From the NCBI RefSeq assembly GCF_022179525.1, contig NZ_BPQX01000037.1:186001-250000 (forward strand): 64,000 nt of DNA. The letters are read 5' to 3'. Made by a program: the position numbers and the translations under genes. Below the pieces are notes generated by a model. That model made no database searches. It was not told the DNA's origin and saw only the letters and a list, made by a program, of their open reading frames with translations. Of the stretch, positions 35,827 to 45,345 are shown piece by piece. Every line of letters begins with the position of its first letter. Position 1 is the first letter of the stretch. Origin of the DNA: Methylobacterium persicinum. GTDB taxonomy: Bacteria; Pseudomonadota; Alphaproteobacteria; Rhizobiales; Beijerinckiaceae.

Positions 35827-36609
35827 TCAGGAGGATTTCCGCGCCACGATGAACACCCGGGGGAAGGCGAGCAACCGTTGCCCGTCTGTCCGGGGCGGGT
35901 AGGCCGCTTCGATCTTCGCCTCGTAGGCGGCGAGGAAGCCGGCGCTCTGGCCCACATCCAGGGGGTCGAGGAAGGGACGCAGGCCCGTCGCGCTCACCCA
36001 CGCGACGATGGCGGCGGCGTCCGCCATGCGGTGGTGGTAGGCGGTTCGCCAGACGTCCACCTCCTCCGCCAGGGGCGCGAGAAGATCGTAGTAGCCGGTG
36101 GGCTCGAGCATCCGACCCAGGCGCCCGGCCACCGCGGGGTCGCCGATGGCCGCTGCCCAGGGACCGGCGGCCGCCACCTCGCGCATCAGCCGGTGGCTCG
36201 GTTCGGCGAGGTTGTCGGGCATTTGCACGGCCAGCACGCCGCCCGGCCCCAGGAGACCGAAGAGCCTTGGCAGCAGGCGGGAATGATCGGGAAGCCACTG
36301 CAGCACGGCATTGGCGTAGATCAGGTCCGGGGCCTCAATTGGCTCCCATGTCGCCGCGTCGGCCTGCGCGAATTGCAGCCGGGGCAGGCGTACCCGCGCC
36401 GCATCGAGCATGGCGGCCGATGTATCGAGGCCGACGATCTCCGCCTCGGGATAGCGCGCAGCGATGAGCGCTGTGGAGTTGCCCGGCCCGCAGCCGAGGT
36501 CGAAGGCAAGGCGCGGCTGCTCCAGGGGCACGCGGGCCAGGAGATCCGCTGCGGGACGGGTCCGTTCGTCTTCGAAGCGGCTGTAGAGGGCGGGGTTCCA
36601 GTCGGCCAT
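35827..36609 (-). CDS. tam: Trans-aconitate 2-methyltransferase
   Basis: The 260-aa enzyme methylates the toxic aconitate isomer using S-adenosylmethionine. It begins [20 protein letters not shown], the typical Tam N-terminus, then has the SAM loop [40 protein letters not shown] (the conserved LQW), and [20 protein letters not shown] (QMP-N). The C-terminus [20 protein letters not shown] also matches the family. Convergent with the PPOX gene across repeat copy 2. Confidence 0.93.
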   Translation of the reverse strand: MADWNPALYSRFEDERTRPAADLLARVPLEQPRLAFDLGCGPGNSTALIAARYPEAEIVGLDTSAAMLDAARVRLPRLQFAQADAATWEPIEAPDLIYANAVLQWLPDHSRLLPRLFGLLGPGGVLAVQMPDNLAEPSHRLMREVAAAGPWAAAIGDPAVAGRLGRMLEPTGYYDLLAPLAEEVDVWRTAYHHRMADAAAIVAWVSATGLRPFLDPLDVGQSAGFLAAYEAKIEAAYPPRTDGQRLLAFPRVFIVARKSS

Positions 36610-36629
36610 CGCGGTTCCCCTCCCTGGCC

Positions 36630-37334
36630 CTATCGGCAGCCGAGTTGGTCAGCGAGGTCGGCGAGATCCGCCGCAGCATAGGTCACGGGCACGGTGGGCC
36701 CGGTCTCGCCCCCGGCGGGTCCGTGCTCGTTTAACCGGGCGATGTGAGCGGTGGCCAACCCATGGCTCGCCGCTGCCGCGAGGTCGCTCGAATGGGCGGC
36801 GACCATCATCGTCTCCTCCGGCGCAAAGCCGAAGGCGGCCACGGCGTCCCGATACAGGGCAGGCTTCGGCTTGTAATCGCGGGAATAGCCCGCCCCGAGG
36901 ATCGCATCGAAGACGAGGCCGTTGCGACGGGCCAAGTCGACCATCAGGCGAACCGGGCCGTTCGAATTCGGCGCCAGCAGCAAGGTTTTGCGCAGGCGCG
37001 CCAGGGCGGCCGGTACCTCCGGCCATGCATCGAGGCGGTGCCATGCCTGGACCAGCTCGGCCTGTACGGCCTCTGAGACGTCAGCGATCCCGAACTGCGC
37101 CAGCACGTCGGGCAACGACTCGGCATGGAGCGTGTCGAGATCCACGAAGGCCCGTGCTCCAGAGCGTACGGTTTCCATCGACGGTTGGTAGCGCGCGCGC
37201 CACGCATCGGCGAAAGCCCCCGCATCGAGGCCGGGCGCCTGGGCGGCAAGGAGGCGCTGAACCTCCCGCGCCACGCCCGAGCGCCAGTCGACGAGTGTCC
37301 CGAAGACGTCGAAGACCAGCGCGCGGATCGTCAT
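36630..37334 (-). CDS. Haloacid dehalogenase type II (HAD superfamily)
   Basis: The 234-aa protein has HAD motif I in [20 protein letters not shown] (nucleophilic Asp in FDVFGT), the Arg-containing LVDWRS loop used by L-2-haloacid dehalogenases, motif [22 protein letters not shown] (SNG), and motif III/IV in [20 protein letters not shown] and [20 protein letters not shown]. This pattern identifies type II L-2-haloacid dehalogenases, though physiological substrates vary. ATG 37334 overlaps the trpS stop as ATGA. Confidence 0.9.
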   Translation of the reverse strand: MTIRALVFDVFGTLVDWRSGVAREVQRLLAAQAPGLDAGAFADAWRARYQPSMETVRSGARAFVDLDTLHAESLPDVLAQFGIADVSEAVQAELVQAWHRLDAWPEVPAALARLRKTLLLAPNSNGPVRLMVDLARRNGLVFDAILGAGYSRDYKPKPALYRDAVAAFGFAPEETMMVAAHSSDLAAAASHGLATAHIARLNEHGPAGGETGPTVPVTYAAADLADLADQLGCR

Positions 37335-38380
37335 GCCCGCCTCCGGCGCACGAAGCCGACGATATCCTTCACCGCATCGAGGGTTTCCTGCGCGATGGCT
37401 TCCGCCCGCTCGGCACCGTCCGCCAGCACGGCCTCGATATGGCCGGGGTCGGCCGAGAGCCGGCGCATCTCGGCGGCGATGGGCGCGAGGCTCGACACGG
37501 CGAGGTCGGCCAGGGCCGGCTTGAAGGTCGAGAACTGCGCTCCGCCGAACTCGCGCAGCACATCCTCCCGGCTCCGCCCGGCGAGCGCCGCGTAGATGCC
37601 CACGAGGTTGTCCGCCTCCGGACGCTCCTTCAGCCCCGGCAACTCGGAGGGCAGGGGTTCGGGATCGGTCTTGGCCCGGCGGATCTTCTGGGCGATGGCA
37701 TCGGCATCGTCGGTGAGGTTGATGCGGGAATTGTCTGACGGGTCGGACTTCGACATCTTCTTCGTCCCATCCCGGAGGGACATGACCCGGGCCGCCGGGC
37801 CGCCGATCAGCGGTTCGGTGATGGGGAAGAAGCCGCCCTCGTGCCCCTGCGCCGCGATGGCGGCGGCGAAGTCGGTATTGAACTTCTGCGCGATGTCCCG
37901 GGTCAGTTCCAGATGCTGCTTCTGGTCTTCGCCGACCGGCACATGTGTCGCCCGGTAGGCCAGGATGTCGGCGGCCATCAGCACGGGATAATCGTAGAGG
38001 CCGATGGAGGCGTTCTCCCGGTCCTTGCCGGCCTTTTCCTTGAACTGGGTCATGCGGTTCAGCCAGCCGAGCCGCGCCACGCAGTTGAAAATCCAGGCGA
38101 GTTCCGCATGCTGCGGCACTTGGCTCTGGTTGAAGACGATGGAGCGCTTCGGGTCGATGCCGGCGGCGAGGAAGGCGGCGGTGACCTCGCGGATCTGGCC
38201 GCGCAGGGCGTCCGGGTCCTGCCAGACGGTGATCGCGTGCAGGTCGACGACGCAGTAGAGGCACTGGGCGTCGCGGGCCTGCATCTCCACGAAGCGCCGG
38301 ATCGCACCGAGGTAGTTGCCGAGGTGAAGGTTCCCGGTCGGCTGAACCCCCGAAAACACCAGTTCCTTGAACGCGGCCAT
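37331..38380 (-). CDS. trpS: Tryptophanyl-tRNA synthetase
   Basis: The 349-aa class I synthetase charges tRNA-Trp. It begins [20 protein letters not shown], where [11 protein letters not shown] is the HIGH-type motif, and has [20 protein letters not shown] with the KMSKS loop; [10 protein letters not shown] and [19 protein letters not shown] are also standard. ATG 38380 is chosen over a longer open frame because it gives the conserved N-terminus. Normal length. It is followed by the dehalogenase gene with a four-base overlap. Confidence 0.96.
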   Translation of the reverse strand: MAAFKELVFSGVQPTGNLHLGNYLGAIRRFVEMQARDAQCLYCVVDLHAITVWQDPDALRGQIREVTAAFLAAGIDPKRSIVFNQSQVPQHAELAWIFNCVARLGWLNRMTQFKEKAGKDRENASIGLYDYPVLMAADILAYRATHVPVGEDQKQHLELTRDIAQKFNTDFAAAIAAQGHEGGFFPITEPLIGGPAARVMSLRDGTKKMSKSDPSDNSRINLTDDADAIAQKIRRAKTDPEPLPSELPGLKERPEADNLVGIYAALAGRSREDVLREFGGAQFSTFKPALADLAVSSLAPIAAEMRRLSADPGHIEAVLADGAERAEAIAQETLDAVKDIVGFVRRRRA

Positions 38381-38492
38381 CGGCGCCGATCCTGAGAGTG
38401 AAGGGCCGGGTGTCGCGTGGTCACGTCTCGCCAGCCGGGCGGCGGTTAGTGGCACCCCCGCCATCGGGGGGTCAAGCGGCCTGCCACCGTGC

Positions 38493-39245
38493 TTATGGCT
38501 CGCGCATCTCCTTCAGCGCGCTGGGGCAGAGGTCGACCAGGGCGCAGCGTCCGCAGGCGGGGCGACGATGGTGGCAGACCTTCTGGCCATGCATCATCAG
38601 GATCTCGTGATTGTCGTAGAGGTCCTGGGCCGTCCACGTATCGGGAAGCTGCAACAGTAGGATTACGTGCGCTGGCCCGAGACCGATCCTTGGGCCGATC
38701 AGCCCGAGCCGCTGAGCGACCCGGTGATGGTGGCTGTCCACCGGGAGCGCCCGCATCCGCAGCGACGAGAAGGCGAGCACTGCGGCGCTGGTCTTGGGAC
38801 CGATGCCGGGGAACTGTTCCAGCCAAGCCCGGGCGTCTTCCGGCGACAGTTCGGCCAAGAAATCGAGGCTCAGCCGTCCGGCGCGGGCTTCGATGGCCGA
38901 GAGGATGGTCCGGATGCGTGGCGCCTTAAGTTCCGGCCACGTCACCCCGGCGATCGCTGCCTCGATCTCCGAAAGGTCGGCGCGCATCACCTCTTCCCAG
39001 GTCGGAAACCGTGCCCGCAGGGCGTCGAAGGCCTTGCCGGACGCGGCGTTGCGCGTCCGGTGGGAAAGAAGTGCAGAGACCAGCTCGGAGAGGGGCTCCA
39101 GGTCGCTGAAATAGGGAATCGGACAGTTGTAGACCGTGCACAGGCGCGCATGCACAAGCATGGCGAGATCGGCTGCACTCGACACGCCGGCCGCTTCCGC
39201 GGATCGCACAACCGGAAGTGGCAAATTATTGCTCGCGGACAACAT
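38493..39245 (-). CDS. Endonuclease III-like DNA glycosylase with [4Fe-4S] loop
   Basis: The product has the helix-hairpin-helix [20 protein letters not shown] containing the Lys position of bifunctional glycosylases, the following [20 protein letters not shown] with the essential Asp, and a C-terminal C-x6-C-x2-C-x5-C cluster loop ([20 protein letters not shown]). It is an Nth-family protein but diverged from canonical endonuclease III: the N-terminal region differs and the DSHHHR segment replaces the usual VDTHVFR. ATG 39245 is given; ATG 39362, which overlaps the upstream stop as ATGA, would add 39 low-complexity residues. Confidence 0.85.
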   Translation of the reverse strand: MLSASNNLPLPVVRSAEAAGVSSAADLAMLVHARLCTVYNCPIPYFSDLEPLSELVSALLSHRTRNAASGKAFDALRARFPTWEEVMRADLSEIEAAIAGVTWPELKAPRIRTILSAIEARAGRLSLDFLAELSPEDARAWLEQFPGIGPKTSAAVLAFSSLRMRALPVDSHHHRVAQRLGLIGPRIGLGPAHVILLLQLPDTWTAQDLYDNHEILMMHGQKVCHHRRPACGRCALVDLCPSALKEMREP

Positions 39246-39358
39246 GGCGGGCAAATCCCACTCCGCTGGGGCGCGTTCCCGCCCGGTTGCTGCGGCGGCA
39301 AAATGTCCATCGTCGCGCCGCCGGGCTGCTTGCGCGGGGCGCGTTCCCCTGTCCGGAA

Positions 39359-40126
39359 TCATTTGAGCAGCGCGTAGATGTTGACGTCGAGGGCGTCGTC
39401 CGTCCCGTCCTTCAGGTCGGTGACGTATTCCTCCACGAAACGGTCCTGCACCACCACGTCCTTGGCATCGAGATAGGCGGTCAGGGTCTCGTAGGTGCCG
39501 TCGATCGACTCGTAGGACCCGCGATGGGCGAAGCGGAGGGCCTTCCCCGCGGGGGTCGTGCCGAAATGCAGGCCGTCGTCGCTGGCGGGGGCGACGGCGG
39601 GCGGGGCCGCGACGGGGATCATGGCGTCGAACTCGAAGCCGTCATCCTCGGTCTTGGTGAAGACCGCCAGGGGGCGCCCGGCCGGCTTGATCCCGGCCTT
39701 GCCCAGGTCCGCCTCGATCTGTGCGAAGGCTTTCTGGAGGCTCGGCACCGCGTCCTCCCACTTCGCCTTGCCGGCGAGGATCGCCGCCGGCTTGGCCGGG
39801 AGGGTCACCTCGTCCACGTCGCCGGGTTCGGCCGGCTTCGCAACGAGGGGAGGCCGGGTGGGATCGGTCGCCGGCGTGGTCGATCCCGCTCCCGGCGCGG
39901 CCTGCCCGGCGGGGGGCGGCGTCACGGCCTGCTCGGGCGCCGGGGCGGCGCTGCGGTTCGGGTCGGGGGTGGGGTTCGGCGCGGTGGTCGTCGACAGGGG
40001 GTTCGTCTGGGCCGGAGAGGGCACGCCCGATTGCGGTGGCGGCTGCTGCGCGGCGAGCGGGACGGCGGAGGCCAGCCCCGCGACGAGGACGCAGAGACCG
40101 GAGGCGAAGCGGCGGCAGCGGGTCAC
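39359..40126 (-). CDS. Exported protein with proline-rich linker and GyrI-like effector-binding domain
   Basis: The 255-aa product has a signal peptide (VTRCRRFASGLCVLVAGLAS, cut probably after PLAAQ), a proline/threonine/alanine-rich linker of about 70 residues, and a C-terminal domain of about 150 residues. That domain has AVFTKTEDDGFEFDAMIPVA, GKALRFAHRGSYESIDGTYE and VQDRFVEEYVTDLKDGTDDA, the pattern of GyrI/AraC-type effector-binding domains. An exported version suggests ligand binding in the periplasm; the ligand is unknown. GTG 40126 has GGAG eight bases upstream. It may be coupled with the downstream glycosylase. Confidence 0.78.
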   Translation of the reverse strand: MTRCRRFASGLCVLVAGLASAVPLAAQQPPPQSGVPSPAQTNPLSTTTAPNPTPDPNRSAAPAPEQAVTPPPAGQAAPGAGSTTPATDPTRPPLVAKPAEPGDVDEVTLPAKPAAILAGKAKWEDAVPSLQKAFAQIEADLGKAGIKPAGRPLAVFTKTEDDGFEFDAMIPVAAPPAVAPASDDGLHFGTTPAGKALRFAHRGSYESIDGTYETLTAYLDAKDVVVQDRFVEEYVTDLKDGTDDALDVNIYALLK

Positions 40127-40321
40127 GCGGGGGCTCCCATCGGCGCCGGCGACTCGAAGATCGCGGCGGCCGTCATTACGGTAATCGGGTTCTTGCGGTC
40201 CCGCGAGGCCGTCCGCGACACGACCCGCCGGTGCGGCGGATCTGCAACGCTCCGGCGCACTCGCACTCCGGCGCCGGGTTTGCCATAAGCGCCGCAAAAC
40301 CCCTTCGACAGATCCCACCGC

Positions 40322-41209
40322 ATGAGCGCACTCGCCCATCGACGTTTCCTGAAGATGCACGGCGCCGGCAACGCGATCGTGGTGCTCGACCTGCGCGGCA
40401 CGGACTTGCGCGTCACGGCGCCGGAGGCGCGGGCCATCGCGGCGGATCCCGGCTCGGCTTTCGATCAATTGATGGTGTTGCACGATCCGGTGAGCGCGGG
40501 GACCGACGCCTTCATGCGCATCTACAACACCGATGGGTCGGAATCGGGCGCCTGCGGAAACGGCACCCGCTGCGTCGCCTACGCGATGCTCGACGATCCG
40601 GCCATGGCGCGACCGGCCGAGGGCAATCGGCTCGTGCTGGAGACCAGCGCCGGGCGCGTGGGCGTGCGCCGCAACGCCGAGCGGTCCTTCACCGTGGACA
40701 TGGGCCGGCCGCGCCTCGCCTGGGATGAGATACCCCTGGCCGAACCCTTCCCCGATACCCGCCGCATCGAGTTGCAGGTCGGTCCCATCGACGCGCCCGT
40801 TCTGCACTCACCGGGGGTCGTGAACATGGGCAACCCCCACGCCGTCTTCTTTGTCGATACCGATCCGGACGACTTCGACCTCGCCCGGCTCGGTCCTCTC
40901 CTCGAGAACCACCCGGTCTTCCCCGAGCGCGCCAACATCTCGGTGGCGCAGGTAATCGGGCGAGAGGCGATCAAGCTCCGGGTCTGGGAGCGGGGCGCCG
41001 GCCTCACCCTCGCCTGCGGCACGGCGGCCTGCGCGACGGTGGTGGCCGCCTCGCGCCTGCGGATGATCGGGCGACAGGCGACCGTGAGCCTGCCCGGCGG
41101 GGACCTGTTCGTGGAGTGGCGCGCCGACGACCACGTGCTCATGACCGGGCCCGTCGCCCTCGTGGCGGAAGGGACGTTCGCGCCGGAGCTGTTCCGCGGG
41201 ATCGACTGA
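40322..41209 (+). CDS. dapF: Diaminopimelate epimerase
   Basis: The 295-aa enzyme interconverts LL- and meso-diaminopimelate for lysine and peptidoglycan synthesis. The two catalytic Cys residues are Cys78 in [18 protein letters not shown] and Cys232 in [37 protein letters not shown] and [13 protein letters not shown] are also conserved. Length slightly above the usual 275 aa. Its stop overlaps the mtaB start by one base (TGATG). Confidence 0.95.
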   Translation: MSALAHRRFLKMHGAGNAIVVLDLRGTDLRVTAPEARAIAADPGSAFDQLMVLHDPVSAGTDAFMRIYNTDGSESGACGNGTRCVAYAMLDDPAMARPAEGNRLVLETSAGRVGVRRNAERSFTVDMGRPRLAWDEIPLAEPFPDTRRIELQVGPIDAPVLHSPGVVNMGNPHAVFFVDTDPDDFDLARLGPLLENHPVFPERANISVAQVIGREAIKLRVWERGAGLTLACGTAACATVVAASRLRMIGRQATVSLPGGDLFVEWRADDHVLMTGPVALVAEGTFAPELFRGID

Positions 41210-42435
41210 TGACTGTCGAGACCCTGACCTTCGGCTGCCGCCTCAACACCGTCGAGACGGAGGCGATGCGCCGCCTCGCCGCCCGCGACGGCCGCCCGCG
41301 GATCGTTGTGAACACCTGTGCGGTGACGCAGGAAGCGGGCCGGCAGGCGCGCAAGGCGATCCGGCGGGCGGCCAGGGCGCAACCTGGGGCTGAAATCGTC
41401 GTGACCGGCTGCGGCGCCGAGGTGGAGACCGACGCCTACCGGGCTATGCCCGAGGTCAGCCGGCTCATCGGCAATGCCGAAAAGCTCGATCCGTCCGCCT
41501 GGGCCGGCGCGGCGCGGGGTCCCGGCGCCGTCATGGAGGCATCGACCGCGGAGCCGGCGGGGATCTCCGGCATGAGCGGGCACACCCGCACCTTCATCCC
41601 CGTGCAGAACGGATGCGACCATCGCTGCACCTTCTGCGTCATTCCCTTCGGGCGTGGACGCTCCCGGTCGGTGCCCGCGGGTGCCGTGGTGGAGCAGGTC
41701 GCCCGCACCGTCGAGGCGGGCGGGCGCGAGGTGGTGCTGACCGGCGTCGATCTCACCGCCTATGGCCGCGACCTCGGCGAAGGCCTCTCCCTCGGCGGCC
41801 TCGTGCTGAGGATCCTCACGGAGGTGCCCGACCTCGCCCGGCTGCGCCTCTCGTCCATCGACTCCGTGGAGGTGGACGAGGCGTTGCTCGATGCCATCGC
41901 CGGTCAGCACCGGGTGATGCCCCACCTCCACCTGTCCCTCCAGGCCGGGGACGATCTGATCCTCAAGCGGATGAAGCGGCGCCATTCCCGGGCCGACGCG
42001 ATCCGCTTTTGCAGGTCGGCCCGAGCGGCCCGTCCGGAGCTCGTCTTCGGCGCGGACCTGATCGCCGGTTTCCCCACCGAGACGGAAGCGCAGTTCGCGC
42101 AGACCCTCGCCCTCGTCGAAGAGTGTGGTCTCACGCATCTCCATGTCTTCCCCTATTCGCCCCGTCCCGGGACGCCGGCTGCGCGGATGCCGCCGGTCGC
42201 GCCGGAGGCGATCCGTGAACGGGCCGCACGGCTCCGGGAGGCGGGCGACCGCGCCCGCGCCCGGCACCTCGCGGCACAGGTGGGCCGGCAGGTCCGGGTC
42301 CTGGCCGAACGGGGCGGAACGGGAAGGGCGGAGGATTTTTCGACCGTGGTCCTCGGCGAAGGGGTCGCGCCGGGCACGATCTGCGACGTGACCGTTACAG
42401 GGCATGACGGAACGCGGCTGATCGCCGGGGTGTAA
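41209..42435 (+). CDS. mtaB: tRNA t6A37 methylthiotransferase MtaB
   Basis: The 408-aa radical-SAM enzyme converts t6A to ms2t6A at position 37 of ANN-decoding tRNAs. The N-terminal auxiliary cluster ligands are Cys10 (TFGCRLNTVE), Cys37 (VVNTCAVT) and Cys68 (VVTGCGAE); the radical-SAM cysteines 136, 140 and 143 lie in QNGCDHRCTFCVIPFGRGRS. RSVPAGAVVEQVARTVEAGG and HLHLSLQAGDDLILKRMKR follow. The C-terminal TRAM-like region is short. Coupled to dapF, an arrangement common in alphaproteobacteria. Confidence 0.93.
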   Translation: MTVETLTFGCRLNTVETEAMRRLAARDGRPRIVVNTCAVTQEAGRQARKAIRRAARAQPGAEIVVTGCGAEVETDAYRAMPEVSRLIGNAEKLDPSAWAGAARGPGAVMEASTAEPAGISGMSGHTRTFIPVQNGCDHRCTFCVIPFGRGRSRSVPAGAVVEQVARTVEAGGREVVLTGVDLTAYGRDLGEGLSLGGLVLRILTEVPDLARLRLSSIDSVEVDEALLDAIAGQHRVMPHLHLSLQAGDDLILKRMKRRHSRADAIRFCRSARAARPELVFGADLIAGFPTETEAQFAQTLALVEECGLTHLHVFPYSPRPGTPAARMPPVAPEAIRERAARLREAGDRARARHLAAQVGRQVRVLAERGGTGRAEDFSTVVLGEGVAPGTICDVTVTGHDGTRLIAGV

Positions 42436-42458
42436 CAGGCTGCTGCAAAAGTCCTTCC

Positions 42459-42548
42459 GTCATTGCGAGCGGAGCGAAGCAATCCAGGGATCCGCCACGG
42501 TCTGAAACGTCCCGCTGCCCTGGGTTGCTTCGCTGCGCTCGCAATGAC
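42459..42548. repeat. Palindromic intergenic repeat, copy 3 of 5
   Basis: The left arm is GTCATTGCGAGCGGAGCGAA and the right arm ends TTCGCTGCGCTCGCAATGAC, in a 90-base unit. It is located between the convergent mtaB and pseudouridine synthase genes, 24 bases after the mtaB stop. Confidence 0.88.
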
Positions 42549-42592
42549 CGCGGAGATGACGTGATCCAAGGAGGACAGAAATCGTTTCAGAC

Positions 42593-43285
42593 CTAGCCCG
42601 GCGCGGTCCACCGCGAAAGGGTGTCGGCCATATGCGCGGGCGGGGGAGCCTCGACGGCGATGGGCTCGCGCTTGGGGTAGAGGGGAATCGACAGGGCACG
42701 GGCATGGAGGTGCAGGGCGCTGCCCCGGGGAGCGCCGCCGTAGATCGGGTCCCCGAAGATCGGCCAGCCCGACTCGGCGCAATGGACCCGGAGCTGGTGC
42801 GTGCGCCCAGTGACGGGCTTCAATTCGATCCATGTCAGATCCGCCGACCGGCCGAGGACGCGCCAATGGGTCAGGGCCGGATCGCCGTCCGGGTCGGCCT
42901 TCATCCACCAGGAGCGCGGATCGGAGGACCGGCGGCCCAGGGGCACATCGATGGTGCCCGCCTCACCGGATGGGCCCCCGCTGACCACTGCCCAGTAGGT
43001 CTTCTGCACGGCGTTGCCGGAAAAGAGCTTGCCGAGCCGGGCCAGGGCCTTGGCATGCCGGCCGAGCGCGAGACATCCCGACGTGTCGCGGTCGAGGCGG
43101 TGCGCGGCCTCAGGCCGACGGGGAAGGCCGAAGCGCAGGGCATCGAGGTGGTCCGTCAGCGTCTCACCGCCGCGGGGACCGGGATGGACCGGCAGACCTG
43201 CCGGCTTGTCGATGACGAGCAGCAGGGCATCGCGGTAGAGGAGGCGCGCGCCTATGTCGGGGGCGTGAGGCATCGGGTCCGGCAC
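42593..43285 (-). CDS. RluA-family RNA pseudouridine synthase
   Basis: The 230-aa protein has LLYRDALLLVIDKPAGLPVH and the catalytic motif EAAHRLDRDTSGCLALGRHA, in which the second Asp (HRLDRDTSG) is the nucleophile, followed by KTYWAVVSGG and VTGRTHQLRVHCAESGWPIF. No S4 domain is present, so it is a compact RluA-type enzyme; the RNA target cannot be told from sequence. An alternative start is ATG 43273. It is divergent from ftsY with about 32 bases between starts. Confidence 0.9.
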   Translation of the reverse strand: MPDPMPHAPDIGARLLYRDALLLVIDKPAGLPVHPGPRGGETLTDHLDALRFGLPRRPEAAHRLDRDTSGCLALGRHAKALARLGKLFSGNAVQKTYWAVVSGGPSGEAGTIDVPLGRRSSDPRSWWMKADPDGDPALTHWRVLGRSADLTWIELKPVTGRTHQLRVHCAESGWPIFGDPIYGGAPRGSALHLHARALSIPLYPKREPIAVEAPPPAHMADTLSRWTAPG

Positions 43286-43317
43286 ATGCGCCGGATTCGG
43301 GCGAAATGCGAGGGTTT

Positions 43318-44649
43318 ATGACGAGCGAGGACAAGTCCGGCTGGTTCGGACGCCTGTTCGGGCGGAAGAAGGACGAGATTTCCGGTGGCGCCACCGAGAC
43401 GCCGTCGCCCGAATCACCGGCCTCGCCATCCGAGGGTGAACCCGACTTCGCCACCGGGGCGGAGGATGTCACCCATGTCCCGCTGCCGGAGGAAGAGCCT
43501 CCGATCGACGCCACCGAAGGGGCCGACCTGCTCCCGATCGATGGCGAGCCGGAGAAGCCGCCCGCCGGCACCGCGGGCGATGACCCTGTTCATGGGGCCG
43601 ACCCCATCGATACCGGTGCGCTGAACAGGGAGCCGCACGCCGCCCTCGACCCGGACATCCAGCCGGTCGATTCCGCGGCGGCCCTCGCCCACGATGCCGG
43701 AGCCGGGCCCGGTCGCGAGCCGGAGGCCAAGGGCTGGTGGACCCGTCTCACGTCCGGCATGCGGCGCACATCGTCGGCCCTGTCCGACCGTGTCACCGGG
43801 CTGTTCACCAAGCGCAAGCTCGATGCGACCACCCTGGAGGATCTGGAGGACGCCCTCATCCAGGCCGATTTCGGCCTCGAGACCGCGATGCGGATCTCAG
43901 AGGCGGTGGGCAAGGGCCGCTACGAGAAGGGCATCTCGCCCGACGAGGTCCGGGCGATCCTCGCGAGCGAGGTCGAGCGCGCCCTCGAACCGGTGGCCAC
44001 GCCCCTGGAGATCGACGCGTCGCGCAAGCCGTTCGTGATCCTGACGGTGGGCGTCAACGGCGCGGGCAAGACGACGACGCTCGGCAAGCTGTCCCTGAAG
44101 TTCCGCGCCGAGGGGCGTTCGGTCATGCTCGCGGCCGGCGACACGTTCCGCGCCGCAGCCATCGACCAGCTCAAGGTCTGGGGTGCGCGCACCAATACGC
44201 CCGTGATCAGCGGCGCGCAGGGGGCGGACGCGGCGGGGCTCGCCTTCGATGCCCTGAAACAGGCACAGGCGGCGGGGACGGACATCCTCCTCATCGACAC
44301 CGCCGGCCGGCTCCAGAACAAGACGGGGCTGATGGCCGAGCTGGAAAAGATTGTCCGCGTGCTGCGCAAGCAGGATCCGGACGCGCCCCACGCCACCCTC
44401 CTGATCCTCGATGCCACGGTAGGCCAGAACGCCCTCTCCCAGGTCGAGCTGTTCTCCCAGGCCGCACCGATCACCGGCCTCGTCATGACCAAGCTCGATG
44501 GGACGGCACGGGGCGGCATCCTCGTGGCGCTGGCGGCGAAGTTCGGTTTGCCGGTCCACTTCATCGGCGTCGGCGAAGGCGTCGAGGATCTCGAGCCCTT
44601 CGCGGCCCGGGATTTCGCCAGGGCCATCGCCGGCCTGGAGAGGAACTGA
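43318..44649 (+). CDS. ftsY: Signal recognition particle receptor FtsY
   Basis: The 443-aa GTPase receives ribosome-SRP complexes at the membrane. The first ~135 residues are acidic and proline-rich with a basic start (SEDKSGWFGRLFGRKKDEIS) that could contact lipids. The NG domain has the four-helix N part (LEDLEDALIQADFGLETAMR) and G motifs VGVNGAGKTTTLGKLS, AGDTFRAAAIDQLKVWG, LLIDTAGRLQNKTGLMAELE and TKLDGTARGG, ending FIGVGEGVEDLEPFAARDFA. ATG 43318 is preferred to ATG 43306, though the GAGGG site sits unusually close to it. It precedes yciB in a unit. Confidence 0.94.
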   Translation: MTSEDKSGWFGRLFGRKKDEISGGATETPSPESPASPSEGEPDFATGAEDVTHVPLPEEEPPIDATEGADLLPIDGEPEKPPAGTAGDDPVHGADPIDTGALNREPHAALDPDIQPVDSAAALAHDAGAGPGREPEAKGWWTRLTSGMRRTSSALSDRVTGLFTKRKLDATTLEDLEDALIQADFGLETAMRISEAVGKGRYEKGISPDEVRAILASEVERALEPVATPLEIDASRKPFVILTVGVNGAGKTTTLGKLSLKFRAEGRSVMLAAGDTFRAAAIDQLKVWGARTNTPVISGAQGADAAGLAFDALKQAQAAGTDILLIDTAGRLQNKTGLMAELEKIVRVLRKQDPDAPHATLLILDATVGQNALSQVELFSQAAPITGLVMTKLDGTARGGILVALAAKFGLPVHFIGVGEGVEDLEPFAARDFARAIAGLERN

Positions 44650-44671
44650 AACGGGTCCAACCCGTGAGAGA

Positions 44672-45289
44672 ATGACAACGATGCAGATCGAATCCATCCC
44701 CCCGCGCCGGCACTTGCCGCCCCTCGCCAAGCTCGCCCTGGAGATGGGCCCGCTGGTGCTGTTCTTCCTCACCAATGCCTTCGGCGAGAGGTTCGGCCTC
44801 AGCGGCGATCAGGCGACTTATACGGCGATCGGACTGTTCGTCGGCGCGACCGTGGTGTCGCTGGCGATCCACTTTGCGTTGCTGCGCCGGGTGCCGATCA
44901 TGCCGCTGGTCTCGGGGGTCGTGGTGCTGGTCTTCGGCGGCCTCGCCCTGGCCCTGCGGGACAAGACCTTCTTCGTCATCAAGCCGACCATCGTGAACGG
45001 CCTGTTTGGCGTCATCCTCCTCGGGGGGCTCTTCTTCCGGAAGTCACTGCTCTCGGTGGTCCTCGACAGCGTCTTCGCCCTCTCGGAAGAGGGATGGCGG
45101 CAGCTGACGCTCCGCTGGGGCGTGTTTTTCCTGTTCCTCGCTGCCCTGAACGAGGTCGTCTGGCGGACGCAGGACTACGAGTTCTGGGTCAAGTTCAAGG
45201 TGTTTGGCATCATGCCCATCACCGTCCTCTTCGCCCTCGCTCAGACACCGCTGCTGATGCGCTACGAGCAGAAGCAGCCCGAGGCTTGA
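44672..45289 (+). CDS. yciB: Inner-membrane septation protein A family (YciB)
   Basis: The 205-aa product has five hydrophobic segments and the YciB/IspA marks: LALEMGPLVLFFLTNAFGER, ALRDKTFFVIKPTIVNGLFG, the RWGVFFLFLAALNEVVWRTQ stretch and DYEFWVKFKVFGIMPITVLF. The family is needed for normal septation or envelope integrity in enteric bacteria; mechanism unclear. It follows ftsY by 22 bases. ATG 44672 is followed by a second ATG at 44681. Confidence 0.92.
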   Translation: MTTMQIESIPPRRHLPPLAKLALEMGPLVLFFLTNAFGERFGLSGDQATYTAIGLFVGATVVSLAIHFALLRRVPIMPLVSGVVVLVFGGLALALRDKTFFVIKPTIVNGLFGVILLGGLFFRKSLLSVVLDSVFALSEEGWRQLTLRWGVFFLFLAALNEVVWRTQDYEFWVKFKVFGIMPITVLFALAQTPLLMRYEQKQPEA

Positions 45290-45315
45290 GGAACGGACCT
45301 CGTCACACCGCCCGC

Positions 45316-45333
45316 CCGCCCTGGGGAGGGCGG
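45316..45333. terminator. Hairpin between convergent yciB and ccmG
   Basis: CCGCCCT and AGGGCGG pair around a GGGG loop, midway between the two stop codons. It has no T-run on either side and is a weak candidate for a shared bidirectional terminator. Confidence 0.35.
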
Positions 45334-45345
45334 TGCGACGGGGGT

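Noticed and set aside
36630-38264. A 544-codon fused frame reading through trpS shadow into the HAD gene
   Set aside because: The first 310 codons are the out-of-frame shadow of trpS; the HAD protein starts at 37334 with an ATGA overlap.
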